Program-made: the position numbers and the translations under genes | Source: Anoplopoma fimbria | Lineage: Eukaryota; Chordata; Actinopteri; Perciformes; Anoplopomatidae | Length of the DNA stretch: 64,000 bases | Assembly: GCF_027596085.1 (NCBI RefSeq) | Contig: NC_072460.1 | Span: 9,968,231-10,032,230, forward strand | Direction: 5' to 3' | Shown: positions 1 to 12,163 of the stretch, in pieces | Numbering within the stretch: the stretch's first letter is position 1 | Layout: each line of letters opens with the position of its first letter | The notes under the pieces: model-generated | Database searches by the model: none | Seen by the model: only the letters and a program-made list of their open reading frames with translations | What the model was told of the DNA's origin: nothing

Positions 1-3000
1 AGCTGTTTACCAGGGATACCGTGCTGCACTTGACAGTAAGACGCAAAGTCAAAGTAAATTCTGTGGTGCAGTTCACTTGTTGCAGGTTACAGACTGGAGG
101 CAGTGGTGACTCCACGTGCATGTTTTTGCTCATAAACACATACATGGGACCATATGTTTTATATATAGCTTTGAAGCATTTTCACCTCTCAGGATCATGA
201 CTTAACCTCCGCTGAACTGTGCAGCTATGAGCAGAGCACACATCTGCGTCAGAGGCAGACAAATATAGCTCTGAAACCACATTCAGAATTGAGGGCCTTT
301 GATCTCGGGAGATAGAAGGTTCTGCAAGGTAATATGAAGAATACAACACACGGAGGAAACGGGGAGCAGAAACACAAAGCAAGAGGTACTAACAAATAAA
401 CAAGCCATGGCTCGTACCTCTTCTCCTATAGATATAATTTATACAATCAAAATAAGCCTATGACGGCCTGTTTCCATAGTAACGTACTGCCTCATGTGAA
501 CGCACAAAGACACACCTGAGGGAACAGTCCCATCAACTGTGTGTTTCCACTTAAGACTGCATCAATAGATGAGCAAGTTAGATTAGGAGAGGGTTTCAGC
601 CTCATTGAGACTGAAACTATTCTTCACATGAAGAGGGAGAGCACTTAGCCGTTGTGACCAAGAGGCTACTAACTGAACTACCTGTAGTTGTCAGTTTCTA
701 TTTGTTTGCAATCCTCTTAGTTTGACCATAACCATGGCTTCCTGTGAGCTGGCACAAGGCAAAAAGCTTTCAAAAACAAAAATAAAATGGAAAACGCATG
801 CAGTGCCAGGGTATACTACACTTGAGATTATATGTCTTTCTACCATGACAAGCCAAGAAAAACAGCTGATGGAAAACAAAAACAAACAAAAACAGATTTA
901 ACCATGAACATGGCTGTCCGTGACAGTGTCTGTCTGACAAGCCAGGTTGCCTGGCAACCTAGGTTTGACTTGGCCAGTGAGCTAATTTTCTATTTAATAC
1001 CCAAAAGTATAAGTTATTCAGTGGTTTCCTGTAAATGATGTGCTCTGGGTCCATTAGCCACAACACTAAATGCATTGTTAGACAGTCTGTGAGTCTTAAG
1101 GTCTAATGGCATATACAGAAATACTCAATCCTTACCAAATGCATTCACAGCCTAAAATAAATAAAAAGCAAGAGTCTGATAATATAATGTAATTAATATT
1201 GTAAATAAGTTAATGTAGCCATTTAGTATATAGAAGTTTAGTGGATAAATTGAATATGGTTATTAGCTTTGTTATATAATCGCTGTTTATCAAAGCCTAA
1301 CAAAAGGTCCTGTATCGCTTTGCAGACAATCCCACATGGGGTTCACAACACACTCGTTACAGCCAGATCAAGCTGAAACTGCCTCCTCACTCAATGGCAA
1401 AATCAAACACAAATGATTTGGGAAACCAATATAGCCATTTCCCTGAGGAGATCGAGTCCAACGTTTCAAGCCCAATCGACAATCTGAAAACACTTTGTTC
1501 TGGGTTAAATGTCTGTACTTAGCCATTTGCTTGAATCTGACCTCAAGCTTGCGTTTCACCTTGAAGGACGCACATTTTTCTTTCCGTATCCCAGGAGACC
1601 GGAAAGGACAGTTAGTCATTGCTTCAGCTGGTTTCGGAGACCAGCTCGGAGGGCTGCGAGTTGCAGAATCTCTGAGGCATTGCATTCTGGATCAATGCAG
1701 ACTATTAACCATGTTGTGGTGCTATTCCCATGGCTTGTGCAAGTCCTTGTGAGAGCCACACCTTGACCTCTGATTGAAAGGGTTAAAGCTTGTTGAGAGT
1801 AGGACTTGGAAACTGTGCAGTGTGTTAAAGGCTTGTACGATCATCAGCTCTTTCCTTCGCTCTGTTAAGCGCACCTCCGAAATCAATGGAATAGTCATTT
1901 ACAGTTTTCATTGCAGAGAGCTCGCTTCAAACATGCCGTGATTTATTCCATGTAATGGGTCTTTAGATGTAAGCTGAGTGGAAAGATTCTCTGCATTACA
2001 GCAGTTAGCAAAACATGTGCAAAAACCTAAAACATGACTGATACAGTATACAGCTAGCTCAAATTAACATACAAAAACTTTACAATAATTCAGAATACTA
2101 AAAACCTCTTTTTGAACTTCAGAAACAGCACAAAATACACTTTTATTAGAATCAATGTAGGGTGGTGCAAATGGCCTAAAATAACATTTTGATAAGGATC
2201 CCATAAATTTGGTTATATAGAAATTATGACCTAGATATGTACTATGCAGGACATTTTACAGTAGAGCAATACATTTGTTTTCTGGTGGATAACCTTTCAT
2301 GTTACTCATCTGCTGGCATGTGCTGGTACTGTTATATCAGCGATAAACTATAAGGGTCCACTTAACTATAACTCCTTGCCAATTATTCCCTCAGACTCTA
2401 CTGTATATCTGTGTTTATCTTAAATAGATTTTGTTTGCTGTGCACTATGTCCAACTGCTATCTAATTGTTGTCTGTTGACACAATTACTGGCGGCTCAGT
2501 GCTGCTTCTGGGACATTTGTAGGATGCAAGTTGCAAAGAGTAAATGGTCACAATTTGAGAGAAATAATTACCATACATGTCAGGTAACAGAATATAATTG
2601 GACAGTCTAGTAGGATCATAAGAAGTATTTTCATGCAACCCAAAAGCCCGTCAAACTCTCTATACTGTATGTAAATTGGCTTTTAACTGGTTCCCAGTTA
2701 TTTCATAGTTTTGTTTTTATTATGAACATACAATTGAATTTGAAAAATTTGAATTCAGCAAAAAAATTACGCATTTTCGTACATTAAATGAATTCCTCCT
2801 GACTCAGGACAATTCCCATACCATTACTGTTTCACTATGACAAAGTGCTCTTTTCTCTGCAGGCAACATTCAACACTGTATTCCTGTAATGAAATGGTTT
2901 TCAATTTATTCCTTACAAGATAAGCCGTCAGTCTCAATCTGCTCAACATACAAATCCACCAGCTGGAGGAGTAATATCATCCATCTTGCACTGACAATTA

Positions 3001-6000
3001 CATTTTTGTGTGGCCAAAAAGCAAAAAAGATTGCAAGTAACAGATAAAGAGTTAAAGATATCATTTAAAATTTCCCTTCCGGATACTATCACTTAATGGA
3101 TGAGATATCCCTGGGCATTTCATTGAGTACAATACTCTTGGCCGCAGCAGCATTAGTGATGACAGGGGTTTGACCTTGTCTGTATAAGTACTATCACTGC
3201 AAATAACATTCACAGAGATGGGGCAATTATGACTATGAGAAAAGGCAAACAGAAATAGGAATAAAATAATTGAAAATGCAACTATCACAGAGACGTCTAA
3301 ACAAATTACCTCAAGTTCAAGCTTCCTGCCTTTGATATGAAAGAATAATTTTCAAATTCAAACCACACTGAAGCAGTGAACTCGGGGGAGCTGGTTCTAG
3401 CATTTTGAAAATACTGCTAGATGTTTTTGAGCTTCTAGATGTGAAGCTCAGGAAACACTCCGGCTATTTCTGACAGTAGATGAAGACAAAGCTCTCTTTG
3501 AACCAAATTACCCAATTTACATTCTCATTTGTCACACTCTGGGATTGAGCTGGGCCACAATAAGCCATCGCCATAGTAGCGCACGGCTGTCCCTCATTGG
3601 AGCAGGGCCCATTAGACAGGCCTGGTGGAGTCAGAGGACGGGTTGAGAGGGCAGATGGGACCATGGTGATGTATTATGCATCAGTAAGGACCGTCCCTTG
3701 GAGGGCCAGCTGAGGCTCCAGTCGGAGAGGGACAGACTGACCCAGCCAGACCCATCACACTGGCTCCCTCTCTAGCCCCTCCCACCAGTCCTCAGAGACC
3801 GTGGGCAGCCTGCACTCCTCCATGAACCCGGGCAAAGGTCCAGCACTATTGGCCAATAGATGTAGAAGTCAGTCTTTTGTGTTGAAATATTAATTTGCGC
3901 ACAGGATGTGCTTTTGATACAATGCAACAGACCAAGATATCCTGTCTACACTAGCTATATTTCAATCACTACCTTAGCTTAAGCTGTCATGTAAGCAGCA
4001 TTAATTGTCTTTTGCCTGCATGGGGGCATTTTATCAATTTTAAAAGTTGATACACGTTATATTGATGTATTGCATGAACATGTTAGAAAACAGATGCCTA
4101 TTAACACATCCAGCAGACATGGAGGCAACATTATCTTTGGATGAAAGCACTGATACTGAACCAAAACAGTAAAGTTGTGAGCTGTCAAACCAAAACAATG
4201 AGCATTAAGATACCAAAATGCTAAATGGAGCCGAGGGTGGGGGGGTTGGGTGACAAGTTGCCTGTGGGTTCACCAGTAAGAGTGACACCCTTTACATTAC
4301 ATTTAATTTTCTCATCTATTAGAATAAAAATATTGATAAGTGCAGCTTTTAAGTCAAAATTACCATCCATTTACTTCCATAAACCACATGCTTTCAGGCA
4401 CTTAAAGTATACTGTATCCATGTCGCTGAGTTCAGAGAAAGAAGACTTTATAAATCTACCATACTTGCTAGCAAAGCTAAGTTTGTACACTTTGTGCATA
4501 GAATATTGATCCTCTCAGAATAGCCGGCAACGCCAGCAATATTGATTTGCACTGTGTTCGAAACGCATTACAATGGGCTCACAATTACGCCCTTTTTTAA
4601 AAAAAATTCATTACATGAAATATTGATCCAATATGTTCCTGTATTAATTGTTTTTAGCTCTAGAATTTTGTGCAAGTTTGCTTTGTGAAAAAAAAAAGAC
4701 ACATGAGTCTGCTTTGCTTTTTCTGTAAGAGTGACAGACGTGTCTGCAGCTCTCCACTGATGATTAGAGCCGAGTGGAGGTCAGAGGGGTCAGAGAGATC
4801 TTATTTATCAGTGTCTCCACTCAGTCACTGTCAAAGTCACCTTTAATGGCCTCCAATCTGCGTCCACATCCCCCCCTGTGCTCAAACTCTCCCTTTTCTC
4901 TCCCCCCGTTCCCCTCCACCGATGACTGACAGCACAGCTAATGTAGTCACAGCCGGGTACAGCACGGGAAGGGGAGATGGAGAGAGGGTCGGAGGCAAAA
5001 GCTCAGCAGCCAATCTCCTCCCAGCTTGACTGCAGGATACACACCAGATGGGCCCTTGGAGGAAAAGAAAGATCCTCACGGAGCCGCTCTGCAGTGAGCT
5101 GTCTGTTGCAGGACAATAGTAGTGGTTTGTTAAAATTTAAATGTTCTAATAATATGTCATGATAAAGTTGAGAAAGGTGAAGGAAGATTTGAAGTCAGTG
5201 TGTGACTTAGCTTGTACGTCGTGCACACCCCTCAGTCACTGCAGAACTGCAGGGGATCCGTCAAGATGCAAGTAAAACAAAATAAAGTGGCCAATCATTT
5301 AATTCGTTCACATAAAGGAAAAATATAATTCACATCAAAGTATCAAAATCATCCATGTGTTGTTTGTTGATTGTTCTTTCCAGTGATCTATGATGAATCT
5401 AGGACACAGAAGACTTTTTCTTTTTTTAAACTTAAAATATTCATAATCCTTTAGCAAAATTTGAATATCATATTAATCTAAACTTTTAAAAACTATTTTC
5501 TGTTTCCTGTAGCCTTAGATAAAAAATATTTCATTTTCAATTTTGAACCAAGGCTAGCAACCTATACATGTAGGTATTCATTCAAATGTTTTTTGGTTGT
5601 TATGAGACAAATCATTGTAATTTGTCAGTTGTTATGTTTTCTAAAAGGGATTGGTTATTGATTTGGGATTTAACTAATTGGGGACATAATCTGGTGTGGC
5701 ATTGAACTGTCAAACAAGATAATGTCAAAATATTCATGAACATGTATAAATAAACTTTTTTAAATGTCATTGATAAGTTTTTGCAGTTTTCCCTGACCAC
5801 AAAATCCCTCCTGTAATATATATATTATCTTTTATTATGAATGTTTTCTGTTTTCTATCATCACCATCTTTTCGTGTACAAAGGTTTGTATAGTCTTGAT
5901 ATTAACACATCAGCCACTTTATACTGCAAGAAGCGTCTTGTTCTGAGGGGGAAAAAAGGACATTGTTCTTTATTCTTACTGATCGACACACGTTTAGTGA

Positions 6001-8353
6001 CTTTTTCCTTGTGCTATGACTAAAACCAAGAGAACAATGTTCAAAATAATGCTGACAGAATGAGAGAAACTGGACTGTGAGTAAATAACAGGACAGTCTG
6101 CTGTGTTGTTGAAAGAAAGCTGGCTACCTGTCTATTTGAGGGAGAATGAGAGATAAAGTGAAAGAATAAGGAGAAAGCAGGGGGACAGGGAAGCGCTCCC
6201 TCGGGTGCAACTTCTACGTTCAATGTCAGTCAGCAGTCACTCAGTCGTCTCTCTGTCTCCTGTCGTGGCGTGCAAATGGATTTTCTTTGAGCATTAAAGA
6301 AGATTTTTCGCCTCGCAGGGAAATAGACGAGAGAATCGAAAAAAAGACAGCAATGATAAGTAGGCACTTTGTTTGGATCTGTGTTGTAACTCATTTTAGT
6401 TTTGTATAAATTAAAACATATTAAAATGGCCAACGAGCAAGCACTTAAAGCCTGGCGTTCATGACCATTTCCATTCAGCAACAGCTGCTACATTGTCGCT
6501 CATACGGCGCATTTTTCAGCTCAAATTAATTAGAATTTCTGTGAGAGAATACAAATGACGATGGAACAAACAAACACAACAAGCATATGCTTGCAATAAA
6601 TCGCAAACAGCTCAATCACACTCTTGACACCGCCACTTCAGCTGGCAGCGTCCTCCCTCCCCTAATTGGGTAGGAATCCAGCCTCTCATCTCCTTCTCTT
6701 CCATCACAAAGGTTATGTGAAATTATCAGCAAGAACATGAGCAAAACAAGAGGAGAAAATGGAGGGAAAGAGACGGAGGAGAGAGGCTGCCAGTAGTGTC
6801 ATGTCCCTGTCGCCTCCACTCGACACAACACTAGTGGTTCAGCAAAATCATTTATAAGCAAAAGGTGCCACGCTAGCCGTCCAACAACATCAATCCTCAA
6901 ACGTTCTGACAGCTGCTTACTTGGGTGATTGACGCCACAGAATATTCTTTTTTAAAAGGACACTGGGGGTCAACTCTTAATAAGAGGACATGGAGGGGGA
7001 TTCAGTCAAAGAGAGAGGGGGTGAGGATAAAAAACAAATGAACTAGTAGAAGACTGTCGAGCACCATGTTCTGTTCAGTGTATCTGTCATTGCACTGGGG
7101 GAATTTAAGTGGCAATTGACTCTGATAGAGGAAATGTAACCTTGTTGTTGCACCCCTATTACACAAAGTCAATATTTTCATTTCATCTGAGGCCCTTTGC
7201 CAGAGCAGCTCAGAAATAGCATTCTGTGTCTTCACAAACAATTTGCACTGGTGCAAAATGAAGCATGAAGTCTACTCCTAAACTACTAGTCTGCCAGGTA
7301 TTGGCACAAACTAGGATGTTCGCTTTTGATTTCACAAATTCAAGCACCTTTTTTTGACCTTTGTTCTCCAAGAGCACATTATCCGGCAATTTATAAAGGC
7401 GGATTACATGTGTCTTCACTGCACAACTAATGATTATTTTATTAAACCTCATAAGCCCTCAGTTATTTTTTAATTTAACAAACAATTTCATCGATTAGGC
7501 TATAAAATGTCAGATAATAGTTATAAAAGAAGAAAAAAATGCACATAACAACTTAACCACGTTGTTTGGACAGAAGTCTGAGAAGCTTGAAGGAGCGAAC
7601 GACCTGACAATATAATTATATTATTGAGTAGTTGATTAATCTCAATGATCACATTTATTCCATTTTATTTTGACAAACTATAGGCTATATCACTGTATAA
7701 TGAAGCATAAAACCAATCAAAATGCCCTACCCTTGAAATCCATTGACATATTAAATAAAATATTGTAATATTAGAGTATCAAAACATGCTCCCTATATTC
7801 TGACAGTAGCCTACACTTACCCTTGTACCTGTTTACCCCTGTTGACTTTTGCGGAAGTAAGCTGGCAAAAGGTTATTTTTTTAAACAACATAAATGTAAA
7901 TGCAATGATCACAACATGAAAGTAGCACAGCAAAAAAATCCCTCAAATAGGTGGTGACACTGTGACTTCATCCAAGATGGGTTACAGATTGAAAGTTTCG
8001 ACAGATTTCAACTGGTCAACAGAGCAAATTTGTATATCAAAGTTCATCTAAATTGAACTCTTCCCAAAAGCACTAATTTACTTCAAAACCATCCACGATT
8101 GCAACGGTTTCATTGATATTCATTAGTTTTGGGGTTAATTTCTAGGAACCTGAAAAACTTGATTCAGTGATGGACCTTATGCTGTTAGAAATGCTGGAGT
8201 GAGCAACCAGTAATACCAGCCACCCCTCAACTACCAGGTGGATTAAAACCTGAGGTGATGAATCACCCAACAACTTTTTTGTCAAGTACTGAGTCTTTCT
8301 TCTCTTGTCCCACATGCTTACTTGAGAGCAACTGAATCTATTGTTTCTTGTAC
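1..8353 (-). other. intron of the kazn candidate (non-coding)
   Basis: This stretch lies downstream of coding exon 2 of the minus-strand kazn candidate, whose 3' splice partner must be left of the window. I looked for the next kazrin exon (a coiled-coil-coding segment) on the minus strand and did not find one. All open frames here are short and carry no recognisable domain. A GC-richer block at about 3540-3840 and another at 4740-4870 stand out from the AT-rich background and could be regulatory, but nothing in the sequence proves it. Confidence 0.6.
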
Positions 8354-8511
8354 CTGTGCATCCACAAGAAGGTGCCTCATCAGGGTCATGGACTTCTGCA
8401 GTGGCTCCTTCTCCGGAGGAGGAAAGACAGGCTGCTCCTGCTCCAGCGGCTTGGGACCGGTCACCATGATGTTTGCAATCTGGTCATTCAAGCTGTTCAG
8501 AGATTGCACAG
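8354..8511 (-). CDS. kazn: coding exon 2 of probable kazrin (coiled-coil scaffold protein)
   Basis: The exon has a good acceptor (ttcctgtag) ending at 8512 and a consensus donor (CAG/gtacaag) at 8353. It encodes a split codon plus 52 residues beginning VQSLNSLNDQIANIMVTGPK and ending MTLMRHLLVDAQ. It begins with two bases of a split codon, which exactly complements the single base at the end of the exon at 27399-27474, and it ends in phase 0. The residues are hydrophilic with a proline-rich centre and a helical, coiled-coil-like end. Kazrin is a cytoplasmic/desmosomal scaffold with an N-terminal coiled coil and C-terminal SAM domains, linked to cell adhesion and endosomal traffic. The name rests on synteny (PDPN-PRDM2-KAZN, same orientation) and on a coiled-coil start expected to follow; no diagnostic SAM domain is in the window. 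The splice structure is secure; the name is less so. Confidence 0.6.
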
Positions 8512-9461
8512 CTACAGGAAGACACAACAATAAAAGTCAGTTAAAATGGATCATTAGTTCTATTTCAGTTGGTTGTTAATCTGGTGGCATTAAAAAAAGA
8601 CAATTAAAAAAGGAAAAATGATAGCTTTTTATATGTCCTACCTATGATGAGTGCAGATAGGCTTAAGTGTGTATAAAATGCTTTTAATATCAGAGCGCCT
8701 TTAAACACACAAACACATACTTCTTCCTTTGTTGATGTATTGCCAGCCTCTTTCTGAGCAGGAACACAAGATAACAGTGCAGAGATCGGTTTCCTACTGT
8801 CACTCTGTCACTTACTTTCTCTGTCAACGCCCTTTCTGGTTCAGAATGTTCCACGTCGGCCTGAGAGCCATCCTGTTTTGTTTCCCTGTTCTTGCCCTTG
8901 TGTGTCCCTGGCAAACCTCTCCTTCCAGGTTTCCTCTCCAGCTTGGCTTCCACATTAAAAAATAGCCAGCCCTACTGTATTTCCGTCTCTTCACACACAT
9001 ACACACACACAGACTTCCTCAACCCGCTTCCATTTACAATTAATCCCCCTTGGTTTTTGAAAGGTCATCACAACTATTTCCGAGGCCACCCACATGGCGG
9101 TAATGTTGGATAAATGAAAGAGTGTGAGAAAAAGGCAATTTCCATATTTTTGTGCCTTTTAGAATAAGTATCTTTTGTATTTTTCATGAGCTGCTACACT
9201 AACCCCTTATGTCTCATTATCACTCTTTCAAGCATTTCAACTTTGCTAAAACCTCAAACTTAAAGCTTTGTCAGTCATAAAGGGAGGCACAGGGATCAAG
9301 GATTGACCTTCTGTCCAGAGGTCATCTGATACGGACTCTGAACCATTAAAATCTAGTGTTCTGCTGGAATGGATGCACTGGCACATTTCCAGCCAAATTA
9401 AGAAATACAACCTGCTAAATCCATGAAGAGTAGGATGATTTTAGGCCAAGAATCTGCACAG

Positions 9462-9590
9462 GGTCTTTTCAGGGTGCAAATATAAAGCCTCTTTCACACA
9501 CAAAAGCCCACGCAAACAAAAAAGAGAGCATAGATTAATGTGTTACATAACAAAAAAAAAACGTTCACCGTGGCTGACATTTCCAAGCAA
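9462..9590. repeat. local duplication, copy 1
   Basis: A segment of about 129 bp that recurs almost letter-for-letter in the same orientation at 12031-12163. Differences are a few single-base changes and the length of an internal A run. The flanks on both sides differ, so the unit is sharply bounded. Confidence 0.9.
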
Positions 9591-10245
9591 ACAAGCTTTG
9601 AGTTGGAAATTTGACATGTCGGCACTGAAAGCAGAGATAAGAAGGGAAAGAGGGGGCTGGAGAAGAAGGCTGTGTCCCCTCGCAGTGAGAGTTTTACAGA
9701 CATCAGATGTTTGAATACATGAGTAGGCTGGTTGTCGCCTGTGTTCACAGACACTCCAACCAGTTCACCTCTCTAAACACAGTCCTAACACACAATGGAT
9801 TCCAGTAAGCCAGTGAGTGGTCGTACACATTTCTTTTTCAGTTTAAATTCAATTGTGTAAAGGCAAAAGGCAACATTTTCTCTCAAGCTGTTTTCTGTTT
9901 TTTTTTTCTTCTCTCCTCCAGTGGAGCTCTGGCAGATGTGATTTCAGCTGCTTGCTCTTAGTGCCCTCTGCTGGCTAAATGATGAACATGCAGGTAGTTG
10001 TAAATTAAAAAATGTGTACTATTCATTTTAATATCCTGAGAACACGTTTGCAAGCCAGCACAGTTTTGTTGTATGTGAAATAATTTAATGTCAAACACAA
10101 ATAATGTCAGGATGTACATTTGGCTCTGGTTGTGCAATCAGTGGGGATCTGTTGTGTGCTTTTGATGATTTTTTTTAAGAGCTCATTCAGCTGTGTGAGC
10201 TCTTAAAAAATGTTTTGTTTATATTTATTTTGGGTTGTAAAACAA

Positions 10246-10383
10246 ATCCATCCATCCATCCATCCATTTTCCGTAACCTGCTTATCCAGTTAAGGGTCGC
10301 AGGGGTGCTGGAGCCGATCTCAGCTGTCAATGGGCGAAGGCAGGGTACACCCTGGACAGGTCGCCAGTCTGTCGCAGGGCATA
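10246..10383. mobile_element. fish non-LTR retroelement 3'-end fragment
   Basis: A tandem of atcc units followed by the block ttttccgtaacctgcttatc, then a block with ggtgctggagccgatctcag, and ending with caggtcgccagtctgtcgca. From memory this arrangement is a very common interspersed repeat in teleosts, usually assigned to the tail of a LINE; I cannot name the family securely. It encodes nothing here. Confidence 0.65.
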
Positions 10384-12030
10384 AAACAAATCATCACAAT
10401 CTATCATTTTCATTTAATTTTTAATACATTTTTAAAATTAGGAAACATCAGAAGCTCTCTGTCCACACTGAATCCTTTAACTATGAACATCTGTAAAGTT
10501 AGGTAAACAAACTGCATACCGAGCAGCTGTGCGCTTCAGATCTGGAGACGTAATAGCTTTAAAGGTAAGTGAGGAGCCTACTTGGAAATTACATTCAATA
10601 AAGCAAATAAGCAAGTCGGTTGTTAATGGCACTTTTCAGCTCCCTGGTGATCTCCCTAGGTATGTTCTTAGGATAGATATTTTGCACCTGTTGTATTCTG
10701 AAGGTTGTTGGATGAATTGGGATATAAAGCAATTCATATGCATATTATTTGTCCAGTAACTGGAGCACTTTTATTTTGAGATTTTTTTTAAATGAGAGAA
10801 GGTTCAATAACTTTGTGCAGTTTTGGGGGAAAATGTTAAGTTATCTAATAGTCAATGTTTTATTATGAACATACAGTTAAATTTAAATCCCAAAATGTTT
10901 TTGTATTCATGTGAATTATGGAGAATGAAATTCGGCATTGAAAAGAAACGGGAAATCGGTCGAAGAAAATCAGTTTGCTGCTTGAGAAGTGAAACGCTTT
11001 CACTGTAGTATGAATGAGGAAAACATTTTATAAACTAACAACAGATTCGACAAATTGCCACTGTAGGGTAAACATTATTGATAAACTTAAAATTCATTGC
11101 CATTGATCATGAAAGCTACACTACGCACTGAAATCAATACAGAGATTTTACATACTCACACACAGTAACCTTTACCCTGTGTATTCAATGCCACATATTG
11201 ATTGTCCAGTCACCAATGCTGCGTTCACTCTATCTTAATCTGCAAAACTGAAATAGATTTCCCCCTTTGCCTTCAGCAAATCTGAAAGCTGACGAGAGCG
11301 AGGCAGATATGGAGGTTTGAAGGAAAAGGAGACCTAAAATTTCCGTAGTTAGTTCAAAATGGATGCAAAGAATATAAAATTGTCATTCCAGCTCAGCCCT
11401 TGCGCTTTTCCTGTCTCCTTTCTTCTTTCTGTCAGTGTCTAGCCAGCGTAGGCAAATCATAAAGTGCCTTACATGCCCTCCTATAGAGCAGGAACAGCAC
11501 AACATGTGAGAAAGAAGGATGGCACCCTGGCAGGCCTTTATCTGTTAGGAAAGGGAGAACTCTGGGTGCCAGGGGAAATGAGATCACTGCCGATGAGAAA
11601 TGTTTGAAAGAATGTATGCAGTAACCCTAGTAGGACGAGGTGACGCCGTCAGGCTAAAGTCGAGATAAAGGGGACTTATTTCATGGGAAATTGTTCACAG
11701 CACACATGACATCTAGAGAAGTGTTGAGAAATGTGGAAAGTGATGAGCTAAAAATCCATTTCTTGGGTCTCTGATGACAGACTCACATTTGCTGCAATGC
11801 ACTGAGCTGTGCAAGGTCAAACTGATCCAACTTCTTCATGGTGGTGTGAAGTATAGAAAAACTTAACACTGAACAGGATTTGTATGCAGCAAGGGAAATA
11901 GTGTATACGCGTATTTCTAAATATAAATTGTGTTCATTAATTAAATGCATATTCACCAGGAAGACTAGACTAACACATTCAACTAAACATTTGGTACTCT
12001 CTCTGTTACTAGGAGAAGGAGAGGGGGAAT

Positions 12031-12163
12031 GGTCTTTTTTTAGGGTGCAAATATAAAGCCTCTTTCACACGCAAAAGCCCACGCAAACAAAAAAGAGAGC
12101 ATAGATTAATGTGTTACATAACCAAAAAAAAAAACGTTCACCGTGGCTGACATTTCCAAGCAA
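12031..12163. repeat. local duplication, copy 2
   Basis: Second copy of the segment at 9462-9590, about 2.5 kb away in direct orientation. It shares the block starting near ggtctttt and agggtgcaaatataaagcc and ending ctgacatttccaagcaa; the next base onward is unrelated in the two copies. It carries no open reading frame or terminal repeat that would mark a known transposon. Confidence 0.9.
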
